Under the pieces are notes generated by a model. It saw only the letters and a program-made list of their open reading frames with translations. It ran no database searches and had not been told where the DNA came from. From assembly GCA_020860985.1 (NCBI GenBank), contig JAJBTG010000238.1:296-6728 (forward strand): a stretch of 6,433 nucleotides of DNA, in the 5' to 3' direction. The translations under genes and the position numbers were made by a program. Source of the stretch: Oscillospiraceae bacterium. GTDB lineage: Bacteria > Bacillota > Clostridia > UBA1381. Position 1 is the stretch's first letter. Each line of letters opens with the position of its first letter. Shown here one piece after another: positions 1-3,987 of the stretch.

Positions 1-384
1 AATCAGAAGAGTGTCGTCGCCCGCGATTGAGCCGAGAAACTCGTTTCGCATAAGCGAATCGACGGATGCCGCGACCGCCGATGCCATACCCGGATACGTT
101 CTCACGACTACCGTATGAAGTGCGCAGTCAATCTCGCAAACCGCGTCCGAAAAGGTATTAATATGCGCGTCCGTGTCGGCGGACAGACTACTCGCCGCGG
201 CATAGACCGAGCCGCCGTCGGGATTCGGAAGCTTTATAATTCCCATTTCCTTTATATCGCGCGATACCGTCGCCTGCGTTACGGAAAAACCCGCCTTGTT
301 CAATTCCTCTATAAGCTGCTCATGAGTTTTGATTTTATTCTCTTTTATGATTTTCAGTATTTGTCCCTGACGTTTATATTTCAT
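1..384 (-). CDS. argR: Arginine repressor ArgR (3' end cut by the window edge)
   Basis: The first 128 residues are visible; the stop codon lies beyond base 1. The protein is a hexameric, arginine-sensing DNA-binding regulator of arginine biosynthesis and catabolism. The N-terminal winged helix-turn-helix (about residues 1-65) carries the family signature with TQATVSRDIKEMG at 36-48. The C-terminal oligomerisation and arginine-binding domain follows, with GSIAGDDT at 118-125; the aspartate pair of this motif contacts arginine in characterised ArgR proteins. The family is normally about 150 residues, so roughly 20 are missing. The start is ATG at 384, preceded by GGGGA with 6-nt spacing. It lies 42 bp after nadK on the same strand, and nadK-argR-recN is a common Firmicute order, so recN may follow outside the window. 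Family assignment is very secure. That it controls arginine genes is family knowledge. Confidence 0.96.
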   Translation of the reverse strand, partial: MKYKRQGQILKIIKENKIKTHEQLIEELNKAGFSVTQATVSRDIKEMGIIKLPNPDGGSVYAAASSLSADTDAHINTFSDAVCEIDCALHTVVVRTYPGMASAVAASVDSLMRNEFLGSIAGDDTLLI

Positions 385-426
385 CTTAATCCCCGTAGCC
401 TTTCTGTAGCAAAACATAATTTACAG

Positions 427-1272
427 TTATGACAGCTTCTTCAAAACAGTGTCATAGAATGATTGGTTTCCTATTTTTATAAGCTCAAATTCGTACTCCG
501 ACTTGCTGATAACAACCTCGGCCGCGTCCTTTATGCAGCCCTGCACATCGCCGTCCGCCGACACTATCGCGTCGCAGCCGGCATAGGTATCGTCAAGCTT
601 TATTACGATTTTCTTTTCCGCCGGCAGCACCGCGCTCCTGACCGACAACATATGCGCGCATATCGGAGTCGCAACATACAGCCGCATCCGCGGATCTACA
701 ACCGGTCCTCCCGCGGATATGGAATATCCGGTGGAACCCGTAGGGGTGGCGATTATAAGTCCGTCGGCTATGTATCGGTTCACAAGCTGTCCGTCGGTAT
801 ACAGCTCCATCCCGATAAGTCTTATCCCCGCCGATTTGGACACGACAACATCGTTGAGCGCGTGGCAGTGGCTTTGAAGCTTATTGTTTTTCTTTATCTC
901 AACGCGCATCATCATCCGCTTTTCTATTACGTAATCGCCGGCTAAAAGTCTGTCAACCGCATCCTCTATGCCGTCGATTTCCACCTCGGTCATAAATCCT
1001 ATTCTGCCGAGATTTATTCCCAAAACGGGAATATGCTTTTTCGCACATTCCTCCGCGCACTGCAAAATAGTTCCGTCGCCGCCGAGAACAATAAAAATCT
1101 CAGCCTTGCTGTACAGTTCCCCCGCGGCAACGTAATTTACGTTCATCCCGATTACCCCGTAGGAATTATCCATATAAAGCTCCGCCTTATCGACAAGATA
1201 TGTAACTATCCGCTTCGTATTTAAAAGTCCCAAATCCTTGCTGTTATTCGGGATAATTGCTATTTTCTTCAT
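427..1272 (-). CDS. nadK: NAD kinase
   Basis: This 281-residue cytosolic enzyme phosphorylates NAD to NADP using ATP or polyphosphate and is the sole route to NADP in most bacteria. The family motifs appear in order: GGDGT at 64-68 (nucleotide-binding loop and catalytic Asp), NLGRIGF at 87-93, LNDVVVSK at 139-146 (the NE/D motif that contacts NAD), TPTGSTGYSISAGGP at 166-180, and SADGD at 238-242. Length is normal for the bacterial family. I chose ATG at 1272 because GGAGG stands 7 nt upstream and because MKKIAIIPN begins the first Rossmann strand. The frame stays open to 1353, but that extension would start upstream of the predicted transcription start near 1318. It is the first gene of a probable nadK-argR operon, with argR starting 42 bp downstream. 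The neighbouring tlyA often seen upstream of nadK in Firmicutes is absent; a divergent gene sits there instead. Confidence 0.96.
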   Translation of the reverse strand: MKKIAIIPNNSKDLGLLNTKRIVTYLVDKAELYMDNSYGVIGMNVNYVAAGELYSKAEIFIVLGGDGTILQCAEECAKKHIPVLGINLGRIGFMTEVEIDGIEDAVDRLLAGDYVIEKRMMMRVEIKKNNKLQSHCHALNDVVVSKSAGIRLIGMELYTDGQLVNRYIADGLIIATPTGSTGYSISAGGPVVDPRMRLYVATPICAHMLSVRSAVLPAEKKIVIKLDDTYAGCDAIVSADGDVQGCIKDAAEVVISKSEYEFELIKIGNQSFYDTVLKKLS

Positions 1273-1324
1273 CGTGCTGCCTCCGTCATTCCACCTCATA
1301 AGTGTATATTTATACATCATATTC

Positions 1325-1353
1325 ATTATAGCATACCGATAATAAAAATTCAA
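1325..1353 (-). promoter_or_regulatory. Predicted sigma-A promoter of nadK-argR
   Basis: Read on the minus strand: -35 TTGAAT (1353-1348), a 17-bp spacer and -10 TATAAT (1330-1325), with a TG one base upstream of the -10 (extended -10). The hexamers and spacing are close to the vegetative consensus. Transcription would begin near 1318, giving a leader of about 46 nt before the nadK ATG. This is a prediction from sequence only. Confidence 0.75.
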
Positions 1354-1354
1354 G
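1337..1354. promoter_or_regulatory. Candidate ARG box (ArgR operator)
   Basis: The 18-bp plus-strand sequence CGATAATAAAAATTCAAG matches the Bacillus ARG-box consensus CATGAATAAAAATKCAAK at 15 of 18 positions, as I recall that consensus; only positions 2-4 differ. The box covers the -35 hexamer and spacer of the nadK-argR promoter, so bound ArgR would block it. A further half-site TGAATA at 1355-1360 adjoins it and could be part of a weaker second box. AT-rich promoter DNA can match by chance. The location upstream of an operon that encodes ArgR is what makes it credible. Confidence 0.5.
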
Positions 1355-1371
1355 TGAATACTATATTATTA

Positions 1372-1400
1372 TGGACAATATTTCAAAAATGTGGTATACT
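1372..1400 (+). promoter_or_regulatory. Predicted sigma-A promoter of the thioesterase-smpB operon
   Basis: The -35 TGGACA (1372-1377) matches TTGACA at 5 of 6 positions. A 17-bp spacer leads to -10 TATACT (1395-1400), with an extended TG at 1392-1393. Transcription would begin near 1407, leaving a short leader that contains the AAAGGA ribosome binding site (1411-1416) for the ATG at 1427. It is divergent to the nadK promoter; the -35 elements lie 18 bp apart, so the two could influence each other. Confidence 0.75.
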
Positions 1401-1426
1401 AATCGTATAGAAAGGAACATACTGTT

Positions 1427-1933
1427 ATGGAACAAAAAAAGCAACAAGATTCGATTTCCGTGCTGGCGGAAATGCTTCTGCCCTACCAGGCAAACCCCGC
1501 CGGAAATGTTCACGGCGGCGAAATAATGAAAATGATGGACTCTACCGCGGGCGTCGCGGCGCAAAAGCATTCGCGCAGAAACGCGGTCACCGCGAGGGTT
1601 GAGGAACTGTGCTTCAAGAAACCGATACACGTCGGCGAACTTGTAACCTGCACGGCTCAGGTAATATACGCGGGACATTCCTCGATGGAGGTTTTTGTTT
1701 CGGTTGAGTCGGAGCATCTGACAAGCGGCAGAAAACAAATCGCGCTGACCGCTTTCTTTACCATGGTCGCACTGGACGAAAACAACCGCCCCTGTGAGGT
1801 CGCGCCGATTGATTTCCCATATGATGACGAATACGCGAGGAAATTATATCTCGAGGGACAGAAGCGTTATTACGCGCGCAGAGAAAATAAATCCAAAAAG
1901 GAGAATGAAAATGGCGGAAAAAACCGGTATTAA
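1427..1933 (+). CDS. Hotdog-fold acyl-CoA thioesterase (YkhA/YciA type)
   Basis: This 168-residue protein resembles the hexameric acyl-CoA hydrolases of the YkhA/YciA/ACOT family, which release free fatty acid and CoA in the cytoplasm. The family signature is at 23-38: N23, then G26-N27-V28-H29-G30-G31 and D38, where N23 and D38 correspond to the catalytic Asn/Asp pair. Further family segments are FKKPIHVGE (63-71), [11 protein letters not shown] (81-91) and [13 protein letters not shown] (110-122). One hotdog domain spans about residues 8-125. The last 20 residues are strongly charged (Lys, Arg, Asn, Glu) and look like an extension with no domain; most of their codons overlap or adjoin the smpB ribosome binding site and start. 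The ATG follows AAAGGA by about 10 nt. It is the first gene of a two-gene operon with smpB. The substrate chain length cannot be told from sequence. Confidence 0.9.
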   Translation: MEQKKQQDSISVLAEMLLPYQANPAGNVHGGEIMKMMDSTAGVAAQKHSRRNAVTARVEELCFKKPIHVGELVTCTAQVIYAGHSSMEVFVSVESEHLTSGRKQIALTAFFTMVALDENNRPCEVAPIDFPYDDEYARKLYLEGQKRYYARRENKSKKENENGGKNRY

Positions 1934-2378
1934 AACACTCGCCCAAAACAAAAAGGCGCGGCACGAATACTTTATACTCGAAACGCTTGAAGCCGGAATA
2001 GAGCTTTGCGGAACGGAGGTAAAATCGATACGTCAGGGCAAGGTCAACATGACGGATTCATACGCCTCCGTAAAGGACGGCGAGGTATGGATAAAGCAAA
2101 TGAATATCAGTCCGTTCGAGCAGGGCAATATATTCAACCGCGACCCGCTCCGTGACCGCAAGCTGCTGCTGCACAAAAAGGAAATCCGCAAGCTTATAGG
2201 TCAGCTTCAGCAGCAAGGTCTGGCGCTCATTCCTTTGTCGCTATATTTAAAGGGTTCGCTTGTAAAGGTATCGCTTGCGGTCGCAAAGGGCAAAAAGCTG
2301 TACGACCAGCGTGAGGATATGGCGAAGCGGGACGCAAAACGCAATATCGACAGAGCGCTAAAGGCGAGGAACAGGTAA
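1911..2378 (+). CDS. smpB: SsrA (tmRNA)-binding protein SmpB
   Basis: SmpB binds tmRNA and delivers it to stalled ribosomes for trans-translation, freeing the ribosome and tagging the incomplete peptide. The 155 residues form the OB-like barrel with family motifs in order: [10 protein letters not shown] (13-22), [11 protein letters not shown] (34-44), [10 protein letters not shown] (83-92), and [12 protein letters not shown] (125-136), leading into the basic C-terminal tail that occupies the ribosomal mRNA channel. Full length and intact. At 65 an Asn stands where a His is usual before ISP(Y/F)EQGN. The start is ATG at 1911 because GGAG (1900-1903) lies 7 nt upstream; an ATG at 1905 is too close to that site. 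The first 23 bp overlap the thioesterase gene in another frame, which suggests translational coupling. SmpB genes more often follow rnr or secG in Firmicutes, so this partner is unusual. No ssrA gene is visible within the window. Confidence 0.97.
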   Translation: MAEKTGIKTLAQNKKARHEYFILETLEAGIELCGTEVKSIRQGKVNMTDSYASVKDGEVWIKQMNISPFEQGNIFNRDPLRDRKLLLHKKEIRKLIGQLQQQGLALIPLSLYLKGSLVKVSLAVAKGKKLYDQREDMAKRDAKRNIDRALKARNR

Positions 2379-2431
2379 AATAAGGCAGTCAAAGTCGAGC
2401 AAAATCAAAGAGTTTGTCTGCAATTTAAACC

Positions 2432-2456
2432 AGGGACACTAAATTTTAGTGTCCCT
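2432..2456 (+). terminator. Hairpin after smpB, probable terminator
   Basis: A perfect inverted repeat has arms AGGGACACTAAA (2432-2443) and TTTAGTGTCCCT (2445-2456) around one central T, so in RNA the stem would be 10 bp with a 5-nt loop. It lies 53 bp after the smpB stop. The following sequence ATTGTTTT is a moderate U-tract on the plus strand. No T-run follows in the minus direction. CAAT/ATTG at the outer ends could lengthen the stem with a bulge. It may have originated as a repeat element (see the repeat entry). Confidence 0.6.
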
Positions 2457-2473
2457 ATTGTTTTAGTGTCCCC
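2432..2473. repeat. Three copies of an AGTGTCCC half-element: one inverted, two direct
   Basis: The 12-mer TTTTAGTGTCCC occurs at 2444-2455 and again at 2461-2472, a period of 17 bp, and its inverse AGGGACACTAAA sits at 2432-2443. The left arm can therefore pair with either right arm (12 or 11 bp), so two mutually exclusive stems are possible. Short GGGACA...TGTCCC palindromes of this kind occur as dispersed, REP-like repeats in some clostridial genomes, but I cannot show that it is repeated here from one window. Confidence 0.55.
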
Positions 2474-2477
2474 TCTT

Positions 2478-2684
2478 TTAATATTGGCGGCTCAATATCA
2501 TATGACAAATCCAATATATAAATACAAGCGCGCATACCGTATACGCTATTATTTGCGCGGCAAAATTCATTTTTATAAGATACAGCGCTACAATCGCGGC
2601 TGCCGCAGCTATGATATATATGCCGAATGCGCTGCTCCGCGCGTGTGTTTGCAACATTCGATTTCTCTCGTCATTTTCCGCCAA
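2478..2684 (-). CDS. Small two-helix membrane protein, function unknown
   Basis: This 68-residue ORF has a short charged N-terminus (AENDERNRM) followed by two hydrophobic helices at about 19-37 and 41-64, with a short Lys-containing turn between them. It ends at a TAA only 5 bp from the AGTGTCCC repeat. Codon choice (ATA, GCG, GTA) matches the neighbouring genes, which argues for real or recently real coding sequence. The DERN...A pattern before two helices recalls small uncharacterised Firmicute membrane proteins often paired with an Xre-type regulator, but no regulator is present. The start is doubtful: TTG at 2684 lies within the T-run of the upstream terminator and has no Shine-Dalgarno sequence. 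ATG at 2657 has a weak GAGAG upstream but would drop the DERN motif. It could be the 3' remnant of a longer gene. Both neighbours end at it: smpB converges from the left and the GRE operon terminates just upstream. Confidence 0.5.
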   Translation of the reverse strand: MAENDERNRMLQTHARSSAFGIYIIAAAAAIVALYLIKMNFAAQIIAYTVCALVFIYWICHMILSRQY

Positions 2685-2719
2685 AAAAATAATGCCGAAT
2701 TTAGTTCGACATTATTTTT
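2685..2719 (-). terminator. Intrinsic terminator of the GRE-activase-GNAT operon
   Basis: The stem arms 2685-2699 and 2705-2719 enclose the 5-nt loop 2700-2704: 15 pairs with one internal exception (2695/2709). In minus-strand RNA that exception is a G-U wobble, whereas in plus-strand RNA it is a C-A mismatch, so the structure suits minus-strand transcription. The 3' arm runs into seven consecutive T on the minus strand. It lies 17 bp after the GNAT stop. The stem is AT-rich, so it may be leaky. Confidence 0.75.
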
Positions 2720-2736
2720 GCACTAATTTTAAGTAG

Positions 2737-3180
2737 TTATATTTTATCAATCGCCATTTGTCCGTAGGATATTTCTTTAAATCCCATACGCTTGTATACC
2801 GCTATCGCTCTTGTGTTGTCCTTAACGACCTCAAGTCTGAAACGCTTTGCATAGCTGTATTTATCAAACACAAAGTTAAAATATTGTGTTGCGTATCCCC
2901 TGCCTCTGAATTTCTCGTCAATGTACAAATCAAGTATTTGGGCGCAAATTCCGCCCACCTCGGTTTCATAATAGCAGGTCACATACGCGAAACCCGCTAT
3001 CTCGCCGTTTTCCGCAAATACATATCCGTCAAGGCTGTTATCACTGCTTATTGCAGTTTTAATATTGTCTGATATTATATCTATCGGCACTTCATGGTCA
3101 AGAGCGTCGCTCGCGTAAAATATCCTCGACATTTCAAGAACCTTGTCAAAATGGCTCTCGTTCATAATCTCGATATTCAT
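2737..3180 (-). CDS. GNAT-family N-acetyltransferase
   Basis: This 147-residue single-domain protein would transfer an acetyl group from acetyl-CoA to an amine: a protein N-terminus, a lysine or a small molecule. Motif A covers LDLYIDEKFRGRGYA (83-97), with the R92-x-x-G95-x-A97 acetyl-CoA pyrophosphate loop. Motif B covers about 115-136 (LEVVKDNTRAIAVYKRMGFKE), with Asn122, Ala125 and Tyr129 placed as in RimI-like enzymes. Residues 60-80 form the preceding strands. I chose ATG at 3180: GGCGG lies 6 nt upstream, the first beta strand starts there, and only 2 bp separate it from the activase stop, implying coupling. An in-frame ATG at 3201 would add seven residues and overlap the activase. It is the last gene of the operon before the terminator. 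The substrate is unknown. Acetylation of the GRE or activase, or of a pathway metabolite, is only a guess. Confidence 0.88.
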   Translation of the reverse strand: MNIEIMNESHFDKVLEMSRIFYASDALDHEVPIDIISDNIKTAISSDNSLDGYVFAENGEIAGFAYVTCYYETEVGGICAQILDLYIDEKFRGRGYATQYFNFVFDKYSYAKRFRLEVVKDNTRAIAVYKRMGFKEISYGQMAIDKI

Positions 3181-3182
3181 AT

Positions 3183-3974
3183 TTAACCGCCAATCTGACA
3201 TTTAAGTCCCGATCTCTCCGCTACCTTTAGCAGGCGTTCCATATACTCGTTTGACATAGGTTCGATATGCCGCATTGTATATTCGCGGTTCAAGCCTTCA
3301 TATTTGCCCTGTCCGAGTCTGTGATACGGGAGCAAATGAAGCCGCTCAACTCCCGGAAGTGAAGCCGCAAATTCCGAAATAGCGCGGATTTCCTCGGGGG
3401 AATGGTTGAATGTCGGAATAACCGGCACTCGGATAACTAAATTAACCATGCCCGATTCCGCAATTTTTCTTGCGTTTTCAAGAATCAACTCGTTCGGCTG
3501 CGTTGTAAATTCCTTATGCTTTGCGCTGTCCATATGCTTTATGTCCATAAGCACATAGTCAAGGTACGGAAGATATTTTTCTATAAACTCCCACTTGGCA
3601 AAACCGGTTGTTTCTATCGCCGTATTTATTCTCATGTCCTTGCACGCGTGAAGCAGATGCGGCGCGAAATTCGGCTGCAACAATGATTCGCCGCCGGAGA
3701 GCGTAACGCCGCCGCCGCTGCGGTTATAATAGAACATATCCTGCCTTATAATCGGCAGCAGCTCCTCAACCGTAACGTCGCGCCCCATGATTTTTTCCTT
3801 GCCCTCAAACATCATGGTCTGTATATCAAATTCCTGCGATTCGGGATTGCAGCACCAACGACAGCGCAGAGCGCAGCCCTTCAGAAATACAATCGTCCGT
3901 ATTCCGGGGCCGTCGTGAATTGAATATTTTTGTATGTCAAATATTCTGCCCCTTGCTTTCAAATAATTTTCCAT
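3183..3974 (-). CDS. Radical-SAM glycyl radical enzyme activase (PflA-like, short form)
   Basis: The product installs the glycyl radical on its partner GRE by reductive cleavage of S-adenosylmethionine at a [4Fe-4S] cluster. In 263 residues it shows DGPGIRT (21-27), the cluster motif C34-x3-C38-x2-C41, SGGGVTLSGGE (86-96) with the SAM-binding GGE, DIKHMD (144-149), RVPVIPTFN (182-190) and HLLPYHRLG (213-221). The only other cysteines are C42, C111 and C259. Activases of diol dehydratase, choline lyase and benzylsuccinate synthase type usually carry a ferredoxin-like insertion with eight Cys between C41 and the GGG motif. Here that interval is about 45 residues without cysteine, close to pyruvate formate-lyase activase. 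The start is ATG at 3974; AAAGGAA overlaps the GRE stop codon, 13 bp upstream. Adjacency makes the large GRE the obvious target. The symbol pflA is avoided because the partner is not pyruvate formate-lyase. Confidence 0.93.
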   Translation of the reverse strand: MENYLKARGRIFDIQKYSIHDGPGIRTIVFLKGCALRCRWCCNPESQEFDIQTMMFEGKEKIMGRDVTVEELLPIIRQDMFYYNRSGGGVTLSGGESLLQPNFAPHLLHACKDMRINTAIETTGFAKWEFIEKYLPYLDYVLMDIKHMDSAKHKEFTTQPNELILENARKIAESGMVNLVIRVPVIPTFNHSPEEIRAISEFAASLPGVERLHLLPYHRLGQGKYEGLNREYTMRHIEPMSNEYMERLLKVAERSGLKCQIGG

Positions 3975-3987
3975 ATCGAATTTTCCT

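Noticed and set aside
463..945. A 160-residue plus-strand ORF across nadK
   Set aside because: It lies antisense to a clearly conserved gene, is rich in Arg/His/Tyr as expected for a shadow frame, and has no recognisable domain or ribosome binding site.
1273..1353. A longer N-terminus for NAD kinase, up to 1353
   Set aside because: The extension would begin upstream of the predicted transcription start near 1318, is not NAD kinase-like, and the ATG at 1272 has a strong GGAGG at correct spacing.
1353..1370. A second full ARG box directly beside the first
   Set aside because: Only the TGAATA half fits; the other half misses key positions of the ATTnA half-site, so I mention it only as a half-site.
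1794..1910. A longer N-terminus for SmpB
   Set aside because: These codons run inside the thioesterase gene in another frame, are not SmpB-like, and the AGGAG site points to 1911.
2379..2477. A tmRNA (ssrA) gene directly after smpB
   Set aside because: The gap is only about 100 bp and shows neither the GGGG-type 5' acceptor-arm start nor a tRNA-like 3' end with CCA. It holds a hairpin and little else.
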